The position numbers were made by a program, and so were the translations under genes. The notes below the pieces were generated by a model. The model searched no databases. It was not told where the DNA came from and saw only the letters and a list, made by a program, of their open reading frames with translations. Below, piece after piece: positions 1 to 6,380 of a stretch of 7,570 nt of DNA. The stretch comes from an uncultured Bacteroidales bacterium (GTDB taxonomy: Bacteria > Bacteroidota > Bacteroidia > Bacteroidales > P3). Numbering within the stretch: the first letter of the stretch is position 1; the number at the start of each line of letters is the position of its first letter. The stretch is taken from NCBI GenBank assembly GCA_947177315.1, contig CAMWTX010000067.1:1-7570 (forward strand), read 5' to 3'.

Positions 1-1082
1 GTGCTGATAACCCTTTCGTAGGTTTCCCCGAAAAGGCGGAACCTGCCGTTCTGAGGCTGCAAACGCAACAGACTCAGGTAATCGGGCAACACCATCCGGC
101 CGTTGGATTTCTGCATGGCCTGCGTAAAGCGGTAACTTTCTCCGCTGCCCAACAGCGTATCCAAGGCAGGGTATTCCAGATAACCTTTCATCCAGAAATC
201 CAGCACCTGCCCTTTTCGATAGCGCAGGGCAAAAAGTCCCGCTGTTTCGCTGCCCTGGTCGTAGTTGGAAACCGTCTGCCGGGCACGCGCCATGTTCCAG
301 CTTCCGGCAATCATAAAGCCGTTGCCGCCCAACACCGCCAACCGGGTATCCACCAAACGGATATCCTGCCGCGGAGAAGCAACCACCTCCTGTTCCAATT
401 CCTCCCCGTAGGGCGAAACCTTTTTGAAATAAAGCCCGGTTTCGATAATCTTGGCATCCCGGAACACAAAACAGGCGTTGCCTTCCTCATCCACCTGCCA
501 ATCGCAGCAGGTATAGTCTCTGGCGGATGCCACCGTATGAAGGTAGAGCGTGTCGGCACGGGTATCGAGCACGCAATAAACATATTCGTTTTTCTGCAAC
601 ACCAAAAAATGCCATAAATTCCCCACTAGCTTGAACTCGGCGAACTCCGCCTTGGCCAGGGCTTCCGCCGCCGCTTTATGCGGATGAAGCACATATTGCC
701 CGTCGGCGATACAGAGCGCCAACTCGCAGAACTCCGGCCCACCCTTCTTGTCGGAAACCGCCACCAAGGCAAACCTCAGGCTGTCTTCTTCTACCCGCTG
801 CCCCGCATAGTGGAAACGGCTTTCGATGGCCAGGTTGCTCTGCCAGCGTTTATGCAGGTTCTCATCGTAGAAATACAGGCCACGCTGCGGCGTGGAAGAA
901 AACAGGTCGTTCTGCTCCATCAGCACCAGCACGCCCAATTTGCCGAGCGTAAGCACGCGGAACGGGGAATCGTTCTCCTGCACCGGGATTTCCGCCACGC
1001 CCGCCGTGCCTTGTGCCCGCAGGCCCAGGCAGCCAAGGCCGAGCAACAGTCCCAATCCATAGATGTATCTGAAAAATCTCAT
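1..1082 (-). CDS. Exported protein of unknown function, 3' end beyond the window
   Basis: An open frame runs leftward from ATG at 1082 to the window edge without a stop, giving 360 complete codons. I do not recognise the family. The N-terminus, MRFFRYIYGLGLLLGLGCLGLRAQG, has two basic residues, a hydrophobic core and an A-Q-G site near residue 25, so it is probably a type I signal peptide. C19 is not in a good lipobox. The visible mature part is rich in alternating aromatic and hydrophobic strands separated by turns (for example residues with LYFYDENLHKRW, EYVYCVLDTRADTLYLH and CCDWQVDEEGNACFVFRD), so an all-beta, perhaps propeller-like, fold is a guess. There is a CC pair and a few other cysteines, and no catalytic motif that I can identify. 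It starts 10 bp after the hemW stop, without a clear Shine-Dalgarno, so it is probably co-transcribed with hemW and the sensor kinase. Full length is unknown. Confidence 0.8.
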   Translation of the reverse strand, partial: MRFFRYIYGLGLLLGLGCLGLRAQGTAGVAEIPVQENDSPFRVLTLGKLGVLVLMEQNDLFSSTPQRGLYFYDENLHKRWQSNLAIESRFHYAGQRVEEDSLRFALVAVSDKKGGPEFCELALCIADGQYVLHPHKAAAEALAKAEFAEFKLVGNLWHFLVLQKNEYVYCVLDTRADTLYLHTVASARDYTCCDWQVDEEGNACFVFRDAKIIETGLYFKKVSPYGEELEQEVVASPRQDIRLVDTRLAVLGGNGFMIAGSWNMARARQTVSNYDQGSETAGLFALRYRKGQVLDFWMKGYLEYPALDTLLGSGESYRFTQAMQKSNGRMVLPDYLSLLRLQPQNGRFRLFGETYERVIS

Positions 1083-1092
1083 ACGCTGTGGT

Positions 1093-2226
1093 CTAAAAAA
1101 ACGAGGCGGCGATGCCGTCGGTCAACAAGCGTTTGGCCGGAGACACGATATAGGCATCCCCCTTGTGTTGCAAATTTCCGCATTTTATTTCTTTCTCCGC
1201 CCGTTGGTGGAATTCCTGCCGCAGCGGTTCGGAAAAAGCCGCTATCTTCTCTTGCCTCACGCCCCAAACGGTGCGCAGGGCGGTCATGACATATTCGTGG
1301 TAACGGTCGCGCTCCTGAAGGCGCTCCCCCTGCTTGCCGGAAACCGGGTCTTGGATATAATCCCGCACCGAAGCCGGATTCCAATGCCGTTCATCTCCCA
1401 AATACGAATGGGCTGCCGCACCCAATCCGATATAGGGCACATCGCGCCAATAGTTGCAGTTGTGCAAGCCGTAGGCACCGTTTTGGGCATAGTTCGAAAT
1501 CTCGTAGGCTTCGTAACCGTTCCCGGCGGCGAATTCCTGCAAGAAGAAATATTCCTTTTCCACCTGCTCCTCCCCGGCTATGGCCATCTTGCCCGCTGCC
1601 AATTTGAGTTCCAGCATCGTATGGGGTTCCACCGTAAGGGCGTATGCCGAAAAATGCGGCAGTTGCAGGGATTTCAGGGTTTCGAGGTTGTCTTGCCAGG
1701 TGGAACGCTCGCCGGCAGGATGTATGCCGTAAATCAAATCGACGGAAAGGTTCTCGAAGCCTGCGCGACAGGCGTTCTCCACGGCATCCAAGGCTTGCTG
1801 TGCGCTATGGCGGCGGTTGAGCAGCTTCAAGTCGGCATCCGAAAACGACTGCACGCCGATACTGAGCCTCCTTACGGGCGTTTGGCGGTACAGTTCCCTA
1901 AGGTAGGCCAGCGAAAGATGTTCGGGATTGGCCTCAAAGGTAACTTCTTCCAAATTCGACAAATCAAAGATACGCTGCAGTTTTTCAAGCAGGCCGGCAT
2001 AGAACGGAACAGGCAGCAGCGAAGGCGTACCGCCGCCGATATACAGGGTGGCTATCTCCGCTTTCCGTTGGGCAAAGAATCGTTCCTCGAAATATTCCGC
2101 CTCCCGCAGCAAGGCTCCGGCATAGGCATCCGCATATTCTCCATCACGGGCCGCCACCGAATAGAACGCGCAGTAAAGACATTTCTGACGGCAGAAAGGG
2201 ATATGTATGTACAAGCCCGTTTTCAT
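1093..2226 (-). CDS. hemW: HemW-like radical SAM heme chaperone (coproporphyrinogen III oxidase-like family)
   Basis: The 377-residue protein begins MKTGLYIHIPFC and carries the radical-SAM CxxxCxxC motif at C12, C16 and C19, which ligates a 4Fe-4S cluster that cleaves S-adenosylmethionine. The residue after the last cysteine is A then F, not the extra cysteine (CxC) found in true oxygen-independent coproporphyrinogen oxidase HemN, which points to HemW. Other family landmarks are GGGTPS at 64-69, RLSIGVQSF at 120-128, YEISNYA at 241-247 and GLGAAAHSY at 267-275. Length is normal for HemW. Known members bind heme and are proposed to deliver it to cytosolic or membrane hemoproteins; they were long misannotated as HemN. 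The ATG is 7 bp after the kinase stop, so translational coupling is likely. It ends in TAG right after the usual C-terminal segment, which shows that TAG acts as a stop here. Confidence 0.93.
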   Translation of the reverse strand: MKTGLYIHIPFCRQKCLYCAFYSVAARDGEYADAYAGALLREAEYFEERFFAQRKAEIATLYIGGGTPSLLPVPFYAGLLEKLQRIFDLSNLEEVTFEANPEHLSLAYLRELYRQTPVRRLSIGVQSFSDADLKLLNRRHSAQQALDAVENACRAGFENLSVDLIYGIHPAGERSTWQDNLETLKSLQLPHFSAYALTVEPHTMLELKLAAGKMAIAGEEQVEKEYFFLQEFAAGNGYEAYEISNYAQNGAYGLHNCNYWRDVPYIGLGAAAHSYLGDERHWNPASVRDYIQDPVSGKQGERLQERDRYHEYVMTALRTVWGVRQEKIAAFSEPLRQEFHQRAEKEIKCGNLQHKGDAYIVSPAKRLLTDGIAASFF

Positions 2227-2233
2227 GCGGCGT

Positions 2234-3718
2234 TTATTGCGTGCGCACCTTTTTGGTCAACACCACGCGGAACACCGTGCCGGCCTGGGGCGAAGAACTT
2301 TCCACAAAAATCCTGCCCTTGTGGTAGCCCTCCACGATGCGGCGACTTAAGGTCAGGCCCAGTCCCCAGCCACGCTGCTTGGTGGTGTAACCTGCCTCGA
2401 ACACTTTCTTGAACATGTTTTTGGGCAAGCCCTTGCCGGTGTCGTGTACGTCGATCACCACATCTTCGTTATTTTCGGTCAGCGAGATATGAATTTCCCC
2501 CTCGTTGTCGCCGATGGCGTTGAGCGCGTTCTTGAACAGGTTCTCGAACACCCATTCGATGAGAGGCGCGTTGAACTGAGCCATGATGACCGCATCGGGA
2601 CCCACATTGATTGTATAGCGGATTCGCCGCGAACTGCGCACCCGGAGGTATTCCACCGAACGGTAAACCACCGGAACCACGTTGTCCCAACTGAGTTCGG
2701 GTATCGAACCGATTTTGGAGAAACGGTTGGTAACCACCTCTATCCGCTTCACATCCTTTTCGATTTCCGCCAAATCGGCCTTTTCCATCGGCTCGCCCTC
2801 CTCCTTGGTCTTGTAATATTCTATCCACGCCAAGAGCGAAGAAAGCGGCGTGCCCAACTGGTGGGCGGTTTCTTTCGACATGCCCCACCATTCCCGGTTC
2901 TGCGCCATTTTCTGCGAGAGATTGAGCAAGGAGAGCACCCCGGCGATAATCGCCAGCAAAGCCAGCAGCAAGGCCACCGTAAAGAAATTCATGTTCCGCA
3001 GAAAGGCCGAGGATTCGTAGAACAGGTAGCAGGTCTTGGTTTCCATGCCCGGCAAATGCAGCTCAATCGGTTCGTTGGCATCCTGCATCTTGCGCAAACG
3101 CGCCTGGATGGTCCGCTGCGAATAGAATTCGCTTTCTCCCAGATTGTGATACATCAGTACCGTTTTCCGGCTGTCGTCGGTAATCAGCACCGGATTGGCG
3201 ATGGAGGCGATGCTGTTGAAAGACTCCATGCTGAAAGAACTGTCCAGGTCGGAAAACATCTGCCGCAGGTTCAGGAACACTTCGGAGGGCTTGAAATACA
3301 GGCTGTATTTGAGGCCTTGGGCATCCACGGCGATAGGCGGATAAGCCGAATAGGCCTTTTGCACTTCGGGCGTGAAGTAACGGGCTTCTTCCAACCGGAT
3401 ATCGGGGTCGTGCGATTCCACGATCTTTCCCGACTTGCCCACCAGGATAAAAGGCCGGTTGTTGCTCGACATGATGCGCATCAGAAAGTCGAAATCCTTG
3501 GGCGTGGGCGATACCGGGCTGAACACCCGTTCATAGACATAGCTCCACACGGTGGCATACTGGCGTTCTTCGGTCTCCATCTGCGCAAAGATGCCGCGCA
3601 CCCGGTTGGCTACATCCCTCTGCCGCCAATTGGCGATCGCCCAATTCTGCACCCTGACACGCTCCTCTTTCTTGAGCTGTTCCACCAAGCTTCGCGAAAA
3701 AAACAATGTTGCTGCCAC
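2234..3718 (-). CDS. Orphan membrane sensor histidine kinase, N-terminus cut off by an in-frame amber codon
   Basis: As an open frame this begins at GTG 3718 and encodes 494 residues. The kinase core is complete. The H-box is ETAHQLGTPLSSL with phospho-acceptor H286, the N-box is FENLFKNALNAIG (N393, N397), the G1 box is DTGKG at 426-430 and the G2 box is GWGLGL at 450-455. A membrane helix lies at about 243-266 (FFTVALLLALLAIIAGVLSLL), directly before the H-box linker. Residues ~20-240 would be the extracytoplasmic sensor domain. The GTG start leaves only a stub of the first membrane helix (VAATLFF). The missing part is encoded upstream in the same frame, from ATG 3796, but a TAG at 3734-3736 separates the two (see the 3719-3796 entry). 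No response regulator is next to it. The gene lies between mtaB and hemW on the same strand. It may be a pseudogene, may restart at the GTG, or the TAG may be a sequence error. Confidence 0.85.
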   Translation of the reverse strand: MAATLFFSRSLVEQLKKEERVRVQNWAIANWRQRDVANRVRGIFAQMETEERQYATVWSYVYERVFSPVSPTPKDFDFLMRIMSSNNRPFILVGKSGKIVESHDPDIRLEEARYFTPEVQKAYSAYPPIAVDAQGLKYSLYFKPSEVFLNLRQMFSDLDSSFSMESFNSIASIANPVLITDDSRKTVLMYHNLGESEFYSQRTIQARLRKMQDANEPIELHLPGMETKTCYLFYESSAFLRNMNFFTVALLLALLAIIAGVLSLLNLSQKMAQNREWWGMSKETAHQLGTPLSSLLAWIEYYKTKEEGEPMEKADLAEIEKDVKRIEVVTNRFSKIGSIPELSWDNVVPVVYRSVEYLRVRSSRRIRYTINVGPDAVIMAQFNAPLIEWVFENLFKNALNAIGDNEGEIHISLTENNEDVVIDVHDTGKGLPKNMFKKVFEAGYTTKQRGWGLGLTLSRRIVEGYHKGRIFVESSSPQAGTVFRVVLTKKVRTQ

Positions 3719-3796
3719 AATGAGAATCGAAAACTAAATCAATATAAAATTGAGCCGTCCGCTGCGTAATACCCTCGACTTACGTTTTTCCGCCAT
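3719..3796 (-). pseudogene. Displaced N-terminus of the histidine kinase, ending in in-frame TAG
   Basis: Reading from ATG 3796 gives MAEKRKSRVLRSGRLNFILI, then TAG at 3736-3734, then FSILI directly into the kinase frame (VAATLFFSRSLVEQL). Without the stop, the joined product would have a strongly basic cytoplasmic tail and one continuous hydrophobic helix from NFILI through AATLFF. That is exactly the first membrane helix expected for a two-helix sensor kinase. The ATG lies 45 bp after the mtaB stop and is preceded by a purine-rich GGAAG. One base change (for example TTG, TGG or CAG to TAG) would account for the interruption. The frame is seen directly; that this is the native N-terminus is inference. 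Confidence 0.75.
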
Positions 3797-3830
3797 CTTC
3801 CTGCCGGTTGTTTATTTGTATTTGTGTCCG

Positions 3831-3838
3831 TAAAGATA
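3831..3838 (-). promoter_or_regulatory. Possible weak internal -7 box before the histidine kinase
   Basis: On the minus strand TATCTTTA lies 35 bp upstream of the kinase ATG at 3796. It matches the Bacteroidota -7 consensus TAnnTTTG except for the last base. I see no clear TTTG about 20 bp upstream; only TTTC occurs there, inside the mtaB coding end. Transcription from the mtaB promoter could also serve this gene. Confidence 0.25.
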
Positions 3839-3841
3839 CAT

Positions 3842-5119
3842 TTAATATGCCACGAAACACCAATCTTTCTGGGCATCTTTTTCCAAGCCGCCCAACGTAT
3901 GCGTGCAAACCGTATTCACCTTGTTTTCGTCAAAAGCGTGGCGCACCTTCAGGTAATTGGGCGTGTAGCCGAACATCTGCCCGTCCTGCCGGTCGGATTC
4001 CCACAGCACGGAAGCTTCCTTTCCGATGAACCGCGCGTAGAACGCCTGTTTCTTGCGGTCGGAAAGTTCATGCAGCGCGGCACTGCGCCTGGCCAACTCG
4101 CCCGCCCCGTAAACGGCCTGCAGACGGGAAGCCGCCGCTTCGACACGGTGGGAATAGCTGAAAACATGCAAGGCGCTCAAATCCAAGGTTTCCAAAAACG
4201 CCAGCGCGTCCTGAAACTGCGCGTCGGTTTCGGTGGGAAAGCCCGCAATCACATCGCAGGCGATAAAGGCATGGGGTATCATCCGGCGAATCTCCGCCAC
4301 CCTGCCGGCATAGAAAGCGCGGTCGTAGTGACGTTTCATCTTCTTGAGCACCTCGTCGTGGGCCGCCTGCAAGGGCATATGGAAATGCGGCATCAGCTTG
4401 CGGGATTCCGCCATGAGGGAAATGATATCGTTTCCCAGCAAATCGGGTTCCACCGAACCGATACGGATACGTTCCACGCCCGGCAGGGTTTCCAGTCTTT
4501 GCAGAAGACCGTACAAGGTTTCGCCGTTATACCGCCCGAAATCGCCGATGTTCACGCCCGTCAACACGATTTCCTTGATGCCGGCGGCGGCAATCTCCCC
4601 GGCGGTCTGCAGGGTGCGTTCTATCGTGTCGCTGCGGCTGCGCCCCCTCGCGTAAGGAATGGCGCAATAGGAACAGAAGTTGTTGCAGCCATCCTGTATC
4701 TTGAAGAAAGAACGGGTGCGCCCCAAGGTGGAATACGAAGGCACGAAAGGCATCTCCTGTAAAGCCTCCTGCCCGGCGGCAACGCCCGAACACATATAGT
4801 CGAACAGCAGGTGCTTGTTGCGGTTGCCCAGCACGAAATCCACGCCCGGCAACTTGGCCACCTCCTGCGGACGGAGTTCCGAAAAACAGCCCACCACCGC
4901 AATCTTGGCTTCGGGATTGAGCCGGTGGGCGGAGCGGATTATCTGGCGGCATTTCTTCTCGGCCGCCGCCGTTACCGTGCAGGTATTGATTACGTAGAGA
5001 TCCGCCGCTTCTTCAAAAGAAACGATTTCGTAGCCCGATGCCGAAAAACGGCGCATCAGATCGGAGGTCTCGGAAAAATTAAGGCGGCAGCCCAAGGTAT
5101 GGAAGGCAACTTTCGGCAC
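3842..5119 (-). CDS. mtaB: tRNA (N6-L-threonylcarbamoyladenosine-37-C2)-methylthiotransferase MtaB
   Basis: This 425-residue protein belongs to the MiaB/MtaB/RimO radical-SAM methylthiotransferases. The N-terminal UPF0004 domain opens with VAFHTLGCRLNFSET, the MtaB-like form, and has the auxiliary cluster cysteines C11, C47 and C78. The radical-SAM motif is at C145, C149 and C152 (QDGCNNFCSYCAIPYARG). LTGVNIGDFG (186-195), SVEPDLL (222-228) and IAGFPTET (291-298) are further family motifs. The short C-terminal part (~365-425) corresponds to the TRAM-like region. MtaB converts t6A to ms2t6A at position 37 of ANN-decoding tRNAs. The usual PLQSGSD stretch reads PLQAAHD (249-255), an uncommon variant. 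The start is GTG at 5119: a TAA lies three codons upstream in frame, so no longer start exists. It is the first gene of the minus-strand cluster. Confidence 0.94.
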   Translation of the reverse strand: MPKVAFHTLGCRLNFSETSDLMRRFSASGYEIVSFEEAADLYVINTCTVTAAAEKKCRQIIRSAHRLNPEAKIAVVGCFSELRPQEVAKLPGVDFVLGNRNKHLLFDYMCSGVAAGQEALQEMPFVPSYSTLGRTRSFFKIQDGCNNFCSYCAIPYARGRSRSDTIERTLQTAGEIAAAGIKEIVLTGVNIGDFGRYNGETLYGLLQRLETLPGVERIRIGSVEPDLLGNDIISLMAESRKLMPHFHMPLQAAHDEVLKKMKRHYDRAFYAGRVAEIRRMIPHAFIACDVIAGFPTETDAQFQDALAFLETLDLSALHVFSYSHRVEAAASRLQAVYGAGELARRSAALHELSDRKKQAFYARFIGKEASVLWESDRQDGQMFGYTPNYLKVRHAFDENKVNTVCTHTLGGLEKDAQKDWCFVAY

Positions 5120-5144
5120 GGTACGTTATTTATTCGTAAACTTG

Positions 5145-5176
5145 CAAAGTTATAGCAAATACGGCTTTTACGCCAA
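5145..5176 (-). promoter_or_regulatory. Bacteroidota-type promoter for mtaB and the minus-strand cluster
   Basis: On the minus strand TAACTTTG (5152 to 5145) matches the TAnnTTTG -7 box exactly. A TTG (5176-5174) sits 21 bp upstream, where the -33 element is expected. Transcription would begin about 15-20 bases before the GTG start, giving a short leader. No operator or riboswitch is visible. Confidence 0.6.
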
Positions 5177-5186
5177 CACGCCGCCC

Positions 5187-5200
5187 CTTGCGCCGGCAAG
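5187..5200 (+). promoter_or_regulatory. Small hairpin in the rlmB leader region
   Basis: CTTGC (5187-5191) pairs with GCAAG (5196-5200) around a GCCG loop, 24 bp before the rlmB ATG. The stem is only 5 bp and there is no T-run. Its role, if any, is unknown and it may be chance. Confidence 0.2.
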
Positions 5201-5224
5201 AAAGACACAAAACACAAGCACAGA

Positions 5225-6031
5225 ATGAGAAACGATCACTTCCGACCGGGAAACGCCTCGCGTCCCGCACCCTTCATACGCCGCCCCAAACGCCCCGAGA
5301 ATATGATTTACGGACTCCGTCCCGTGCTGGAAGCCATACGGAACGGCAAGGAATTCGAGAAAATCATTATCCAGAAAGGGTTGCAGGGCGAAATCTACCG
5401 CGAACTGGACGCCCGTCTGCGCGCCAACGGGCTGCACGCCCAGTACGTGCCGCAACAACGGCTCAACTTTCTCTGCAACGGCAACCACCAGGGCGTGGTG
5501 GCCTATCTGTCGCTGATCGAATACAACCGTATCGAAGACCTGCTGCCCTGCATCTTTGAAGAAGGAAAGACTCCGCTGCTGCTGATTTTTGACCGCGTTA
5601 CCGACGTGCGCAACTTCGGGGCGATGGTGCGCACCGCCGAATGCGCGGGCGTGGATGCCGTGATCCTGCCCGAACAGAACAGCGCCCCCATCAACGAAGA
5701 CGCCGTAAAAACCTCCGCCGGCGCACTCCTGAGCGTTCCCGTATGCCGGGAGGAAAACCTCAAAAGCACGATACACCTGCTCAAGGCTTCGGGTGTCAAG
5801 GTCTATGCGGCTTCCGAAAAAGCCTCCCTGGAATACACCGAAGCCGACTTCACGACCCCCACCGCCTTTATCCTCGGCTCGGAAGAAAACGGCGTAAGCC
5901 CCGAATACCTCAAACTCTGCGATGAACAGCTGCGGATTCCACTGATGGGCTCTATTGATTCGCTCAATGTGTCGGTGGCCAATGGCATCTTTCTCTACGA
6001 AGCTATTCGCCAGAGGAAAAAAGCGCTTTGA
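5225..6031 (+). CDS. rlmB: 23S rRNA 2'-O-ribose methyltransferase, TrmH/SpoU family (RlmB-like)
   Basis: The 268-residue protein has the three SpoU-class (SPOUT) motifs. Motif I is DRVTDVRNFGAMVRTAECAG at 123-142, with N130 and R136. Motif II is FILGSEENGVS at 215-225, with E220. Motif III is IPLMGSIDSLNVSVANGIFL at 238-257. These form the trefoil-knot SAM site. The N-terminal part (27-100, MIYGLRPVLEAI onward) is the SpoU substrate-binding domain. Together this is the TrmH group-3 layout; RlmB methylates G2251 of 23S rRNA in E. coli. The exact target here is inferred. ATG 5225 adds a 26-residue basic, proline-rich tail before the conserved start of homology at M27 (ATG 5303), so the shorter start is possible. 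It is divergent from mtaB across 105 bp. I could not find a convincing TAnnTTTG box for it. Its last codons and TGA fall in an inverted repeat that leads into the 129-bp repeat array. Confidence 0.92.
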   Translation: MRNDHFRPGNASRPAPFIRRPKRPENMIYGLRPVLEAIRNGKEFEKIIIQKGLQGEIYRELDARLRANGLHAQYVPQQRLNFLCNGNHQGVVAYLSLIEYNRIEDLLPCIFEEGKTPLLLIFDRVTDVRNFGAMVRTAECAGVDAVILPEQNSAPINEDAVKTSAGALLSVPVCREENLKSTIHLLKASGVKVYAASEKASLEYTEADFTTPTAFILGSEENGVSPEYLKLCDEQLRIPLMGSIDSLNVSVANGIFLYEAIRQRKKAL

Positions 6032-6154
6032 ACGGCGATCTGCTTCGTTGGAAGGCTTGTCTTCCTCGGTCACTTACAAAAGTAAGCTCCCTCGTCGCCT
6101 TCGCCTTCCGCCTCGCATCTCACCATTCAAAACGCTTTTTTCACCTTTGAATGG
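6016..6154 (+). repeat. Alternative pairing elements joining the rlmB end to the first linker
   Basis: The 20 bases at 6016-6035, covering the last rlmB codons and the TGA, can pair at 18 of 20 positions with 6123-6142 beyond unit 1. The same right-hand bases CCATTCAAA (6123-6131) also pair perfectly with TTTGAATGG (6146-6154) as a local 9-bp hairpin with a 14-nt loop. The two pairings exclude each other. The long form would place the rlmB stop codon in a stem enclosing unit 1. The pairings are visible; regulation or termination is inference. Confidence 0.55.
6041..6121. repeat. Palindromic unit 1 of the 129-bp array
   Basis: The outer arms are GGAAGGC (6050-6056) with GCCTTCC (6103-6109). 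The inner stem is CTTAC (6073-6077) with GTAAG (6082-6086) and loop AAAA. The unit is bounded by TGCTTCGTTG on the left and GCCTCGCATCTC on the right. Confidence 0.75.
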
Positions 6155-6168
6155 GGGTTCGGGATTTC

Positions 6169-6250
6169 TGCTTCGTTGCGAACAGAAGGTTATCTCGGTC
6201 ACTTACTTCAGTAAGCTCCCTCGAAACCTTCTGTTCGCGCCTCGCATCTC
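6169..6250. repeat. Palindromic unit 2 of the 129-bp array
   Basis: This is the best-formed palindrome. GCGAACAGAAGGTT (6178-6191) pairs perfectly over 14 bp with AACCTTCTGTTCGC (6225-6238). The inner stem is CTTAC (6202-6206) with GTAAG (6211-6215) and loop TTCA. The arms share almost no sequence with the arms of unit 1, although both outer stems pair. Confidence 0.8.
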
Positions 6251-6298
6251 ACCACTCCCAATGCGTTCTTTCTCCCTTCGAATGAGGGGGGGGGATTT

Positions 6299-6379
6299 TG
6301 CTTCGTTGCCGGTCTCGGCTTGTTCGGTCACGTACTAAAGTACGTGACCTCTCCGCCTTCGGGCGGTGCCTCGCATCTC
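6299..6379. repeat. Palindromic unit 3 of the 129-bp array
   Basis: Here the inner stem is extended to a perfect 10 bp, GGTCACGTAC (6326-6335) with GTACGTGACC (6340-6349), loop TAAA. A second hairpin follows at once: CCGCC (6353-6357), loop TTCG, GGCGG (6362-6366), a GC stem with the stable UUCG tetraloop. The outer arms of units 1 and 2 are not well conserved here. Being the last unit, it may have decayed or be the functional end of the array. Confidence 0.75.
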
Positions 6380-6380
6380 C

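Larger units (their letters stand above)
6027..6380. repeat. Array of three tandem 129-bp palindromic units
   Basis: Three conserved blocks recur in order at constant spacing. TGCTTCGTTG is at 6041, 6169 and 6299. CGGTCAC is at 6067, 6196 and 6325 (exactly 129 apart). GCCTCGCATCTC is at 6110, 6239 and 6368 (exactly 129 apart). Between the first and last block each unit holds nested inverted repeats centred on a 4-nt loop. The arm sequences differ between units but stay self-complementary in units 1 and 2. A 48-50 bp linker separates units; the third unit loses similarity at about 6380. A partial linker (CTTTGAA, GG, then TGCTTCGTTG) overlaps the end of rlmB, so the array begins at its stop codon. 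I do not recognise a named repeat family. Possible natures are a REP- or MITE-like element, or bidirectional RNA/DNA hairpins protecting or ending transcripts. Confidence 0.85.

Noticed and set aside
1063..2412. Long plus-strand frame of 449 codons
   Set aside because: It lies antisense to hemW and the end of the kinase, which have unmistakable family motifs. Its own translation shows no domain; GC-rich genes often leave open antisense frames.
3734..3736. General reassignment of TAG to an amino acid
   Set aside because: hemW ends at TAG exactly after its usual C-terminus and just before the next gene's start, so TAG works as a stop in this genome.
2444..3769. Plus-strand frame of 441 codons
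   Set aside because: Antisense to the histidine kinase, histidine- and arginine-rich with no recognisable motif.
3824..4762. Plus-strand frame of 312 codons
   Set aside because: Antisense shadow of mtaB; no family features.
5168..6073. Minus-strand frame of 301 codons
   Set aside because: Antisense shadow of rlmB, whose three SpoU motifs on the plus strand are clear.
5955..6338. Plus-strand frame of 127 codons with repeated SVTY-SKLP and PPRISP segments
   Set aside because: Its periodicity comes from the 129-bp DNA repeat (129 is 43 codons, so the frame is kept). It starts inside rlmB in another frame, and the underlying constraint is on base pairing, not on protein.
6027..6380. CRISPR array or integron attC sites
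   Set aside because: The repeats are long, palindromic and diverge in their arms, and there are no short unique spacers. No GTTRRRY/RYYYAAC core sites were seen.
6027..6380. Simple intrinsic terminator of rlmB
   Set aside because: Several strong hairpins exist, but none is followed directly by a T-run; the CTTTTTT is within an arm or loop. Termination is possible but not shown.
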